A DNA stretch of 64,000 nucleotides from NCBI GenBank assembly GCA_034926675.1, contig JAYFQW010000002.1:1-64000 (forward strand), given 5' to 3'. Origin of the DNA: Clostridia bacterium. GTDB lineage: Bacteria; Bacillota; DTU025. A program made the translations under genes and the position numbers. Positions 18,103 through 25,695 of this stretch are shown here, piece by piece (position 1 is the first letter of the stretch; each line of letters opens with the position of its first letter). The notes beneath the pieces are model-generated. The model was not told the DNA's origin. It saw nothing but the letters and a program-made list of their open reading frames with translations, and did not search any database.

Positions 18103-18342
18103 TGCCGCCCCATACGACTCACACTTCGATGTGAACTAGGCCTACACCGACATCGCATGGCACAGGTTGCACTGAAGGAAAGAGAGAGAGAGAGAGTCTT
18201 CTCCATTCGGTTTCATCTACAGCGCTACACTGCCTCAGGCAACAGGCTAATCGCATTCGCCACGAATGCCAAGAACAACCTGACCTGTGCGTTCTGCAGC
18301 ATATCCCCGCAAAGCAAGTCACATTCGACGTAAGTTCAAACC

Positions 18343-18375
18343 CATATTCAGCACCCTGGCGGCACAGGATTGAAG
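18343..18375. repeat. REP-like imperfect palindrome, copy 1
   Basis: The 33-bp stretch starting CATATTCAGCACC and ending GGATTGAAG matches the 34-bp stretch at 22741-22774 at most positions. Both have TTCA/TGAA ends around a GGCG centre. They lie in the two non-coding parts of the accessory region. Two copies only, so family status is tentative. A (GA)9 tract is present shortly upstream, ending at 18196. Confidence 0.4.
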
Positions 18376-18443
18376 GTTTTTCCAGCCGATTGGCAGGCCT
18401 GCAAATGGAGATTGCTTCCTTGTACTCTTGGCGTGATTATTGT

Positions 18444-18653
18444 ATGCTCAACGTAAGAGCCGAGGATGATGTCACTAAGGGCTTTCTCGGCGGCCTGCAG
18501 GTTGTGGTCATCCCTGCGTACAGAGGCCGAGGACTCAGTTCGTCTATCATTCTGGAGATAATCTCGCTTGCCAGGCGGGATGGGCATAGCACACTGATAC
18601 TGCCGGTGAGGCCAAGTCTGAAGAGCAGGTGTCCTCTGACATCTTCGCGATGA
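18444..18653 (+). pseudogene. GNAT acetyltransferase remnant
   Basis: The plus-strand frame carries LQVVVIPAYRGRGLSSSII followed by LARRDGHSTLILPVRPSLK, the acetyl-CoA pyrophosphate-binding motif A of GNAT enzymes (R/Q-x-x-G-x-G) and the strand after it. The N-terminal third and the C-terminal strands are missing and the frame ends about 15 residues later in unrelated sequence. It meets a minus-strand ABC-ATPase fragment, which looks like a deletion junction. Confidence 0.5.
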
Positions 18654-18732
18654 GAGCAAGGTCTTGATAGACGGTCTCGATGCCGAGGCTTCTCGCGTCC
18701 TTGGGAGACGCGAGGTCCACGCGCCTGCCACC
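18628..18732 (-). pseudogene. Fragment of a sugar ABC transporter ATPase (RbsA/XylG type)
   Basis: The minus-strand frame reads GGRRVDLASPKDARSLGIET then VYQDLALIAKMS, the conserved segment just before the first Q-loop partner region of ribose-type ABC ATPases (usual form SPxDAxxxGIxTVYQDLALxxNL). No Walker A, signature or Walker B is found around it. It overlaps the 3' end of the GNAT remnant on the opposite strand. Confidence 0.5.
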
Positions 18733-19014
18733 GATCGCGTCATTGGGGCATGTTGACGATTGCGTCAAGATCCCCCGCCCTAAAGGACCCGCGTGGCAGC
18801 GCGTCACAACGTCAAACTGGGTTTGCGCATACGCGCATTCTTCGCGATTACGCTGCCGCTGGCAGTACCCGGACGCAGGGCGAGACCGGGAATCTCAGCG
18901 TCATCATCTACACGCGTGAGTAACCGGCTGAACCTATCTGGACAGGCGGCGCAGGTGTACACGCTGACTTGCTGAACGTCTCCACGCATACACATGTTGG
19001 AGGCGTGCAGTTCT

Positions 19015-19218
19015 ATGTCAGAGAGCGTTTCCGAGCGCACTCGCAAGTTGCTCACCGACGTATACGCCCTTCTGCTGGCGCTGAAAGATCGCAGAGTACC
19101 GTGGTATGCCAAAGCCGTCGCAACCATGACAGTGGGCGACGCCTTCATGCCCTGGGGACCCGTCTGCCCATCCCTAGATTGGCAGTGCCCTAGACTGCCT
19201 TCGACATCACGGCGTTGA
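19015..19218 (+). pseudogene. Truncated DUF1232 (YkvA-like) protein gene
   Basis: From ATG 19015 (GGAGG ten bases upstream) the frame gives VYALLLALKDRRVPWYAKAV then VGDAFMPWG, closely following the DUF1232 core (usual DPRxPWYAKxLAxLVVAYAxSPIDLIPDF). After the sixth core turn the sequence is unrelated and the C-terminal membrane helix is absent. The 3' end overlaps the convergent LysE gene by 29 bp. Probably a decayed membrane-associated protein. Confidence 0.5.
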
Positions 19219-19822
19219 GGAGTGCATGTATGCGGGGGAGTACTCCAGATACGGAAATGGCCGTATAGATCAGAAGCAGCGCCATGGCGGTGTTCAACGA
19301 CCTCCTGTGCTGGGCGAACAGCCTCTGGAGCCCCATGCCGAACATCGCCCAACAGGACGTTGACGCAAGAGAGACGGACCCGAGCAGGACCGAGAAAAGC
19401 AACAGACTTGCCGTAGAGTGGTAGTATGGCGTGATGAAGTTGGCCGTGACCGTGAGTCCGTAGAGGATGGCCTTAGGGTTGATGAACTGCAGCGCCACGC
19501 CTGTGGGGAAGGAGATTAGGTGGGCTTCTTCATTCGTCGCTTCCACATTACTCGCCAGTACGCGCGCGGCCAGATAGAGCATGTACGCCCCGCCGACGAT
19601 CTGGGCGATAGGCTTCATCTTGGGCACAGCACTGAACAGGAACAGGTTGAGGTAGCTGGAAGCCACCATGACCACAGCGAAACCTACGGCTACGCCCAGA
19701 CGGAATGGCCATGTGCGGCGAAAGCTGAATTCACTGCCCATGACGAAAGACATGATGTTGTTGGGCCCAGGAGTGAACGTGACGACTAGCACATATGACA
19801 GGAATGCAATCGGATTCGGCAT
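19190..19822 (-). CDS. LysE/RhtB-family exporter
   Basis: Inner-membrane exporter of amino acids or similar small metabolites. The family start motif is clear (VLVVTFTPGPNNIMSF at residues 11-26) and about six membrane segments span the 210 residues, with the conserved FINPKAILYG near residue 115. ATG at 19822 follows AGGTGTG. Divergently transcribed from the alpha/beta hydrolase gene; the 236-bp gap has a TATAAT box at 19907-19912 and an 8-bp inverted repeat CATCCACC/GGTGGATG (19861-19868 and 19920-19927). Substrate unknown. Confidence 0.9.
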   Translation of the reverse strand: MPNPIAFLSYVLVVTFTPGPNNIMSFVMGSEFSFRRTWPFRLGVAVGFAVVMVASSYLNLFLFSAVPKMKPIAQIVGGAYMLYLAARVLASNVEATNEEAHLISFPTGVALQFINPKAILYGLTVTANFITPYYHSTASLLLFSVLLGSVSLASTSCWAMFGMGLQRLFAQHRRSLNTAMALLLIYTAISVSGVLPRIHALLNAVMSKAV

Positions 19823-20058
19823 TTAACACACCTCGAACCGGCCATATCCTTGGCTGATCTCATCCACCGTGTTAGGGGGCCCGAACATGCCCTCAGGTAT
19901 GACCCGTATAATTCTACGAGGTGGATGAATTCCCTTTCTGCAACAAAGGAGCGCTCCGTACTGTCGCAAGTGTTGATCCATCTGGCAAACTCAGGGGGGC
20001 CTGCCATCGCAGGAATGCGTGAGGCAGCCCCGAATACTTAGCGCCAAGGGGTGATCCC

Positions 20059-21114
20059 ATGGCCAATCGCAAACCCTTCGAGGAACTGCAGACTCAGATG
20101 TTCGATCTCTACGCTGCAAAGGACTTCGCTGGAGCATTCGCAGTAGCCGAGTCGGCGTCTCGATCCTACCCCGACCGGGCAACAAGGACAGCCTATTGGA
20201 AGGCATGCCTTCTCAGCCTGATGGGGAGACCTGAACAGGCCGTGTCTGCCCTGATCCAGGGGCTAGCCCATGGTGCGTGGTGGGCTCAACCTGCCCTCCT
20301 TCAGGACCCAGACCTCGAGGCAGCGCGAGCCCTGCCACGGATGGCAGAGGTTCTATCGGAAAGCGGCAGGCGGTGGCAGGAGGCGCAGGCAAACGCCAGG
20401 CTTGAGGTGTTCACACTCAGCCTTCCAAACCGGTCCGGCCCCCCAAACCGGTCCGGCGCCGCAGACGGGCACAACGCCGCAGACGGGCACAACGGCCCAA
20501 CCGAGCAGGCAGCCCCGCCGCTGATGCTCGCGCTCCATTGGCGTAACGGGTCTGGACCCGAGTTTATCGAGCGATTCCGACCGGCAGCGGAAGATCTGGA
20601 TTTTCTGCTGGCTTCGGCGCAGTCCTCGCAGATATGCGCAAGAGGCGAATACTGCTGGGACGACCAAGCCAAGGGCGAAGCGGAAGTGACGGAAGCCTTC
20701 GCCGAACTCCGCGCGTCGCACCTATTCGAGGCCAACCAGGTGGTGCTTGCAGGCGCCTCTCAGGGTGGAAGGCTGGCAATCGCCATGTCGCTGGCAGGTG
20801 GCCCCCGGGAGTCGTATCGTCCCGAACAGGCGTCCCTGCCTTCGCGTGGATTCGTCGCTGTGGTCCCCGCGGTGCGTGATATCGACATGTTCATCCCCTA
20901 CATGAAAACCGCAGCCGAGCGCGGTGTTAGGGGATACATAATCACCGGCGAGCGAGATCAATTCCTCGCGAAAACGTCGGAGCTTCAGTGCATCCTGGAC
21001 AACAACGGAGTGCCCTGTCGCATGGAAGTGGTAGAAGGCATGCCGCACACCTTCCCCAAGGACTTTCCTGAACGCCTTGCGCGAGCCGTGCGTTTCGTTA
21101 TGGGCGAAGGCTGA
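20059..21114 (+). CDS. Alpha/beta hydrolase with N-terminal helical-repeat domain
   Basis: The C-terminal two thirds has a serine hydrolase fold: nucleophile elbow GASQGG near residue 235, acidic residue in TGERDQF near 295, and histidine in EGMPHTFPKD near 330, the order of carboxylesterase/dienelactone-hydrolase-type enzymes. Residues 1-105 are helical and TPR-like (ARTAYWKACLLSLMGRPEQA). Between them lies a repeat-rich linker (NRSG and DGHN units). No signal peptide, so cytoplasmic. ATG at 20059 follows AAGGGGTGAT. Substrate not predictable. Confidence 0.85.
   Translation: MANRKPFEELQTQMFDLYAAKDFAGAFAVAESASRSYPDRATRTAYWKACLLSLMGRPEQAVSALIQGLAHGAWWAQPALLQDPDLEAARALPRMAEVLSESGRRWQEAQANARLEVFTLSLPNRSGPPNRSGAADGHNAADGHNGPTEQAAPPLMLALHWRNGSGPEFIERFRPAAEDLDFLLASAQSSQICARGEYCWDDQAKGEAEVTEAFAELRASHLFEANQVVLAGASQGGRLAIAMSLAGGPRESYRPEQASLPSRGFVAVVPAVRDIDMFIPYMKTAAERGVRGYIITGERDQFLAKTSELQCILDNNGVPCRMEVVEGMPHTFPKDFPERLARAVRFVMGEG
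20425..20493 (+). repeat. In-frame 18-bp tandem duplications in the hydrolase gene
   Basis: CCAAACCGGTCCGGC occurs at 20425-20439 and 20443-20457; an exact 18-bp unit GCCGCAGACGGGCACAAC occurs at 20458-20475 and 20476-20493. The reading frame is kept, giving NRSGPP-NRSGAA-DGHNAA-DGHNGP between the helical and catalytic domains. Likely recent slippage expansion of a linker. Confidence 0.8.
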
Positions 21115-21356
21115 CTAGAACCCATCTTCGGCGCCCTTGACGGGATCGGGACGGAAATGCGCTCGGGCCACCTCGGGCTTCCGGGGAGCGCTCAGGTTTG
21201 CAGCCGTCGTGTGGCTCGCTTCGTCGTGATCGCCGCGGGCGTTGCTGCCAGACTGCCAGACTGCCAGGCCAGAGGCGTGTGCAGTGTTGCGCGCGGGCTG
21301 CAGCTGAGAGCTGAATATGGGGCTTCATGGCTGCGCGACCGAGTTCTGGGGCGATG

Positions 21357-21663
21357 ATGTCGACGAATCCAGCAGTGAGACGAGCTCAATGTCGATGGAA
21401 TCGACGTTGAAATGCGTGCAATGTCGACAGATCCAGCATTGAGGCCCTCCGAACGTGCGCCCAGGCGGGATCGGTGACAGAGAGCGTGACAAGGTGAGAT
21501 CATGGCATAATGTGGCGCGGCTTACTCGCATGTAGACGCGTTTTCAGTGATGGGTCGAGCGCGCGATGCAGTTCACGTGAACCTCGACAGCTGGAGCCGG
21601 ACCGTCAATGTCGACGAAATGGACACTGACCCCGTGGTCAATGTCGAATTGAGTGGCATTCAG
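21357..21663. repeat. Degenerate ATGTCGA repeats with 32-33 bp period
   Basis: Units beginning ATGTCGA start at 21357, 21389 and 21421 (period exactly 32) and at 21608 and 21641 (period 33). The first three share the pattern ATGTCGA, then AATCCAGC or ATCCAGC, then a TGAG/TTGA end. Conservation is too low for a CRISPR and there is no cas gene. The whole gap 21115-22036 contains no convincing gene except a possible small minus-strand frame; a 9-bp tandem (CTGCCAGA) lies near 21244. Confidence 0.5.
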
Positions 21664-21845
21664 CGCGCGACGATGCCGGTTTGGTCGGCATTGACCTCCC
21701 GTGAGACCGGAATCTCAGGAACCGCAGATTCGTTTCCGCGTCTATAAGCGACGAGCAGATGAGCGACGGGCGGGATGTTGCCCTCTGCGCAATCCCCTTC
21801 TCTGAATTCCCTGCCTGTCATCTGCTCAATGAGTATCTTCCCCAT
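21660..21845 (-). CDS. Possible small protein of unknown function
   Basis: A 61-codon frame starts with ATG 21845, six bases after AAAGGGTGA, and reads MGKILIEQMTGREFREGD onward. No family is recognised. Its 3' end runs into the ATGTCGA repeat region, so it may be a remnant. The good ribosome site is the only positive evidence. Confidence 0.25.
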   Translation of the reverse strand: MGKILIEQMTGREFREGDCAEGNIPPVAHLLVAYRRGNESAVPEIPVSREVNADQTGIVAR

Positions 21846-22036
21846 GCAGATCACCCTTTCCCCGTATTCGCTTGTCACTTCCTCTTGCCTGGCACGCCCC
21901 GTATGACCGGACGGCCTTGATGCCTTTGACCAATTGCTGCCGTAGTTGATCGACCTGTTACAGGAATACGTGCATCAACGTAGAATTGGCGACAGAAACC
22001 TCAATGAATCCGGGCTGGCAATAGGAGGCATTTGGC

Positions 22037-22534
22037 TTGGGGAAGTTACTAATCACACTTGTTGTAGCCGCAGTGGGCGGTCTAGTCGGGGTCAGGCTAA
22101 GAATTCCAGCGGGAGCCTTGCTAGGTGCAATGATAGCGGTAGGAGCGTACAACATCGCTTCCACCCAGGTTTACGTGCCTGCAGCTGTCAAGATCGTAGC
22201 CCAAATCCTTGCAGGAGCCGTAATCGGGGTCCAGATCAACAGAGACACTATAGTCGGCTTCAAGGACCTCGCGCTGCCCGCAATCATCCTGGTTCTTGGC
22301 ATGTTCTTCGTTAATCTCGCCGTGGGACTACTGATAGCCCGAGTATCGAAGCTAGACCTCGTTACTTCTCTCTTCGCCAGTTCTCCAGGAGGGATAACGG
22401 AGATGACCCTGGCCGCGCAGGCCCTCGGTGCAGATACGCCTAAGGTTGCCCTTCTTCAATCGCTTCGGCTGATCAGCATAATATCGTTCATGCCCATCGT
22501 GCTTCGCTACTTCGTGCGTGTGTTTGGTAGGTAG
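22037..22534 (+). CDS. AbrB-family membrane protein (single repeat)
   Basis: A hydrophobic protein of 165 residues with about five membrane segments, matching one half of AbrB-type transport proteins (not the AbrB DNA-binding regulator). GGLVGVRLRIPAGALLGAM at residues 14-32 and SSPGGITEMTLAAQALGAD near 120 are the family motifs. Full AbrB proteins have two such repeats (about 350 residues); one-repeat members exist and probably dimerise. TTG at 22037 follows AGGAGG by eight bases. Possibly a small-metabolite exporter; no functional neighbour. Confidence 0.8.
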   Translation: MGKLLITLVVAAVGGLVGVRLRIPAGALLGAMIAVGAYNIASTQVYVPAAVKIVAQILAGAVIGVQINRDTIVGFKDLALPAIILVLGMFFVNLAVGLLIARVSKLDLVTSLFASSPGGITEMTLAAQALGADTPKVALLQSLRLISIISFMPIVLRYFVRVFGR

Positions 22535-22740
22535 GGGGCGGACACATCCAAGGTTCATCGGGCTCAGCTAGTCCCTCTTTGCCCGATGCAGACATGGCCC
22601 GAGCGAATACGGCTTGCTCGCGGCGATAGCCCAGCTGTAGCTTGAGCCTGGTTTCTTCGGTTTCCTCTGCCTCCGGTGGTCCTCAGGCCCCTACAGGCTC
22701 ACTTCACCCTTCAGCAATGCATGACTCTCCGGCCCCGACT

Positions 22741-22774
22741 CATGTTCAGCACCATTGGCGCCATAGGGTTGAAG
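22741..22774. repeat. REP-like imperfect palindrome, copy 2
   Basis: CATGTTCAGCACC to GGGTTGAAG, similar to 18343-18375. The surrounding gap 22535-22907 shows no gene; apart from this repeat and the promoter of the Uma2 gene I see nothing in it. Confidence 0.4.
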
Positions 22775-22855
22775 ATGGGTTCTGCTGTAGCCACGAGCAG
22801 TATCCCGTGACAGATAACACGGCAAGGCGGCGCACTTGTCTTTGCTTATCATCAC

Positions 22856-22884
22856 TTGCCTTTAGTTGAATTGTTCCATATACT
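22856..22884 (+). promoter_or_regulatory. Sigma-70-type promoter of the HTH-Uma2 gene
   Basis: TTGCCT (22856-22861), 17-bp spacer, TATACT (22879-22884), followed 24 bp later by the start codon. The spacer is AT-rich against a GC-rich background. Confidence 0.55.
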
Positions 22885-22907
22885 TTACATGAAGGGAGGG
22901 TATCATC

Positions 22908-23714
22908 ATGAATGAGCCGAAGCTGCTAACCGCTCAGGAGCTGGCTAGGATGCTTCAGCTATCGGTGGAGACCATATGGCGCTACACCCGCAACAGCACG
23001 ATTCCGTTCGTGCAATTGTCCAGCAGAAAGTATCGTTATGATCCAGAGAAGGTCCTGCAGCATCTCGGCAAGAACACCAATGAGCAACCGGCCTCCTCGG
23101 TACGGGAAACCGGGCCCGAGTACATTACAGACAAGGCATATACCTATGATGACTACCTCCAGCTGCCAGAAGACGAATGCCATCACTATGAGATCCTAGA
23201 CGGCGCGCTGATCAAGGAGCCTGCGCCATACGTCCACCATCAGCGGGTATCCAGGCGCCTGCAGCGCCTTCTGGAAGACTACTTCACCCCGCGCGATCCA
23301 GCCGGCGAGGTGTTCAATGCGCCGATCGACGTGACCTTGTCCGACACGAATGTAATCCAGCCGGACCTGGCCTACATACCCGGCGATAAGAGCGGAATTG
23401 TCGAGGAAAGGCGGATAAACGGCGCCCCGCATCTGGTTGTGGAGATCCTTTCGACCTGGACCCGCTCCAAAGACCGCCTGCGAAAGCGAAGCATATACGA
23501 ACGCATGCACATACCGCATTACTGGATCGTTGACCCGCATGATGAGACCATCGAGGCGTATGCCTTGCACGACGACGCCTATGTCCTGCGAAGCTCCGCC
23601 CTTGACGCCGAAGACTTCGTCCATCCCGATTTCCCCGGCTTCGTAGTCGACCTCGCAGCACTGTGGAAGCAGAGCGCGTGCAACCACGAATCAACTCCTG
23701 ATCCACAGCCGTGA
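22908..23714 (+). CDS. Helix-turn-helix domain fused to a Uma2-type PD-(D/E)XK nuclease domain
   Basis: Residues 5-50 form a MerR/excisionase-like helix-turn-helix (LLTAQELARMLQLSVETIWR, then a wing with SRKYRYDPEKV). Residues 78-255 are a Uma2 (DUF820) domain: YEILDGALI near 100, QPDLAYIPGD near 147 with the active-site Asp, PHLVVEILS near 170 with the active-site Glu, and RKRSIYERMHIPHYWIVDP near 188. ATG at 22908 follows GAAGGGAGGG. Uma2 proteins are widespread in mobile parts of genomes and their role is unsettled. The DNA-binding fusion suggests site-directed action. It stands alone with its own promoter. Confidence 0.88.
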   Translation: MNEPKLLTAQELARMLQLSVETIWRYTRNSTIPFVQLSSRKYRYDPEKVLQHLGKNTNEQPASSVRETGPEYITDKAYTYDDYLQLPEDECHHYEILDGALIKEPAPYVHHQRVSRRLQRLLEDYFTPRDPAGEVFNAPIDVTLSDTNVIQPDLAYIPGDKSGIVEERRINGAPHLVVEILSTWTRSKDRLRKRSIYERMHIPHYWIVDPHDETIEAYALHDDAYVLRSSALDAEDFVHPDFPGFVVDLAALWKQSACNHESTPDPQP

Positions 23715-23899
23715 GAATCGACGGGGCCCTTGTCCGCGGAATCGGGGATCTGGATTGAGCAGCCGAGTTGTGTGAGATGAGCTATGGATTTCGCGGCGCG
23801 GAGTCCGCAAAGATGTGTACGGGCATGAGGCTGGGTATCTGATCCTGAAGGAAATCGCCTCGCTGCGCGACCACATACTGGCGTAGACTGCCGGCGCCG

Positions 23900-24298
23900 C
23901 TAATCGATTGTTCTGAGAACGCTTAGCACCGCAACCGCTGTCGTGTCTCCCTCTCCTAGCGTGCACTCCAACGACAGAAAACTCTCCGCGATGCGCGGGG
24001 CCTTGATATCCGTCGACTCCTCGGGGGTAAACCCGCCGACAGCAAACTCATCCGCATCATCCGCGTTGTCCTGAACTGTCTTGATGCAGGCATCATAGTA
24101 CTCGTGTCCAAGGAAATTCACACAGAACTCCCCGGTCCGCATGATGCTCCTGTATGTACGGGTATCCCGTCCGAGTCCGGGCATGATTGCAAAGAAGCCG
24201 CCTTCGTCCCCGGAAAATGAGCTCCACGAGTGGAAACATACATTGGGCTTGCCGTTTTCCTTCAGTCCAGCATTGTTGTTCCGCATTTCCAGGCGCAT
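23900..24298 (-). pseudogene. Remnant of a flavin reductase-like (FMN-binding split barrel) gene
   Basis: The frame gives LKENGKPNVCFHSWSSFSG, DTRTYRSIMRTGEFCVNFLG and KAPRIAESFLSLECTLGEGD, in the order seen in flavin reductase-like domain proteins (about 180 residues). The first strand (usually PxxVVLVTT) is replaced by unrelated sequence and the last third after the ECxL strand is missing, ending at VLRTID. At 132 codons it is truncated at both ends. It is divergent from the M24 peptidase gene. Confidence 0.6.
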
Positions 24299-24417
24299 GC
24301 CTTCTCAGATAAGCAATGGCGGAAGGAGCCACGATGGCATTGGGCGAAATAGGGTCTATTCCATTCAGCGCCATTGGTCTTGGGCACATCACACATTCCG
24401 AATGGAGGAGGGTCCAC

Positions 24418-25500
24418 ATGGATCGAGTTGACCGCGCATTGGCCAAAGCCGCTGGCATGTACGACATCGACGGCCTGTTCCTCGTCAAGCATGAGGCGGT
24501 TGCCAGGAAGAATGTGCAGTACCTCACGGGTTTTTCGGGATCGTCGGCATACGTGATCGTTACCCCAAAGGCACGAGTCATCCTGACCGATGGCAGATAC
24601 GCAGAGCAGGCTGGGAAACAGTGCCCTGGGTTCGAGGTGATCCAGCACAGCCCCGCTTTCGCCGAGGATGTGAGAGAGGTTGCAGCGAGGCTTGGGCTCA
24701 GGAGACTAGGGTTTGAGTCAGACGCCGTGCTTTTCAGCGTCATAGATGAGGTGCAGCGCAGCATTCCCCATGTTGATCTCGTCGCAACCATGAACGTTGT
24801 CGGAAGCGAGCGTGCTCTGAAAGAAGACCTGGAGATAGCGGCGATCAGACGCGCCGCCGACATAACGACTGATGGATTCGAGCATATCCTGGGCTTCATA
24901 GAGCCGGGCGTGACGGAGCAGGAAATTGCCATGGAGCTGGAATATCACATGCGACGGAACGGCGCTTCCGGCCTGGCTTTCGATATGATCGTAGCATCCG
25001 GCGCGCGTGGATCCATGCAGCATGGCGCGCCATCGACGAAGATCATCCAGACGGGCGAGTTCGTCCTGATGGACTTCGGCGTGCAAGCGGACGGCTATCT
25101 GTCGGACATGACAAGGACCGTGATGGTCGGTCGAGCCTCAGACGAGCAGCGAAAGGTGTACCACAGCGTAAGGCAGGCGCAGCAGCATGGTCTGGATATC
25201 ATCAAAGCAGGGATGCGAGGCCATGACGTCTGGGACGAAATGCGCAAGGTCGTAGCTGATGCGGGTTTCGGGGAGTACGCCGGTCGCCGATTCGGGCACG
25301 CCTTCGGCCTTGAGATACATGAGTCGCCGTACCTCATCGAGGGCAGCCGCGATGTGCTCGCAGCGGGCAATGTGGTGACAGTTGAACCCGGCGCCTACAT
25401 TCCGGGGTGGGGAGGAGTACGGATAGAGGACATGGCAGTCGTAACTGCGACAGGCTGCACAGTGCTGAACGGAGGAACCAAAGACCTGGTTGAGCTATAG
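24418..25500 (+). CDS. M24-family Xaa-Pro peptidase
   Basis: Cytoplasmic two-metal peptidase that removes residues before proline (aminopeptidase P/prolidase type). Creatinase-like N-terminal domain (YLTGFSGSS near residue 38) then the pita-bread domain with all five ligands: Asp/Asp in MDFGVQADGYLSDMTRT near 220, His in GHAFGLEIHE near 285, Glu in VEPGAY near 320 and Glu in RIEDM near 335. ATG at 24418 follows GGAGGAGGG; an open frame 34 codons upstream is unrelated. About 360 residues, normal. Related to the partial gene at the window end. Confidence 0.92.
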   Translation: MDRVDRALAKAAGMYDIDGLFLVKHEAVARKNVQYLTGFSGSSAYVIVTPKARVILTDGRYAEQAGKQCPGFEVIQHSPAFAEDVREVAARLGLRRLGFESDAVLFSVIDEVQRSIPHVDLVATMNVVGSERALKEDLEIAAIRRAADITTDGFEHILGFIEPGVTEQEIAMELEYHMRRNGASGLAFDMIVASGARGSMQHGAPSTKIIQTGEFVLMDFGVQADGYLSDMTRTVMVGRASDEQRKVYHSVRQAQQHGLDIIKAGMRGHDVWDEMRKVVADAGFGEYAGRRFGHAFGLEIHESPYLIEGSRDVLAAGNVVTVEPGAYIPGWGGVRIEDMAVVTATGCTVLNGGTKDLVEL

Positions 25501-25695
25501 TCTGTGCAGCAGGACGAGCCTCGGAACACGGAGCATGGGGTCTTCCGGCCGAGGAGTGCATGCATGACGACTGCGTTGCGGTCATCTCGCCAGGATCGTG
25601 GGTATTAGGGCAGACCATAATGACGCCGAGTAGGCGCTGCCGCAATTATGGAATTGCGCCCTTTGCCACAGTAAGCGCAAGGGGTTCAAGGTTAT

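Noticed and set aside
17760-18206. Minus-strand frames with YGFRT repeats as real small proteins
   Set aside because: No ribosome site or conserved start; the repeats are explained by the DNA palindromes and the flanking sequence of the two copies diverges.
21357-21443. Possible CRISPR array because of 32-bp periodicity
   Set aside because: Units are degenerate along their whole length, with no clean repeat/spacer division, only three in a row, and no cas genes in the window.
24093-24932. Long minus-strand open frame opposite the M24 peptidase
   Set aside because: It is antisense to a well-supported gene, has low-complexity Ser/Arg/Pro composition and no family motif.
25630-25660. Terminator after the M24 peptidase gene
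   Set aside because: Only a 6-bp GCAATT/AATTGC stem without a T-run is present.
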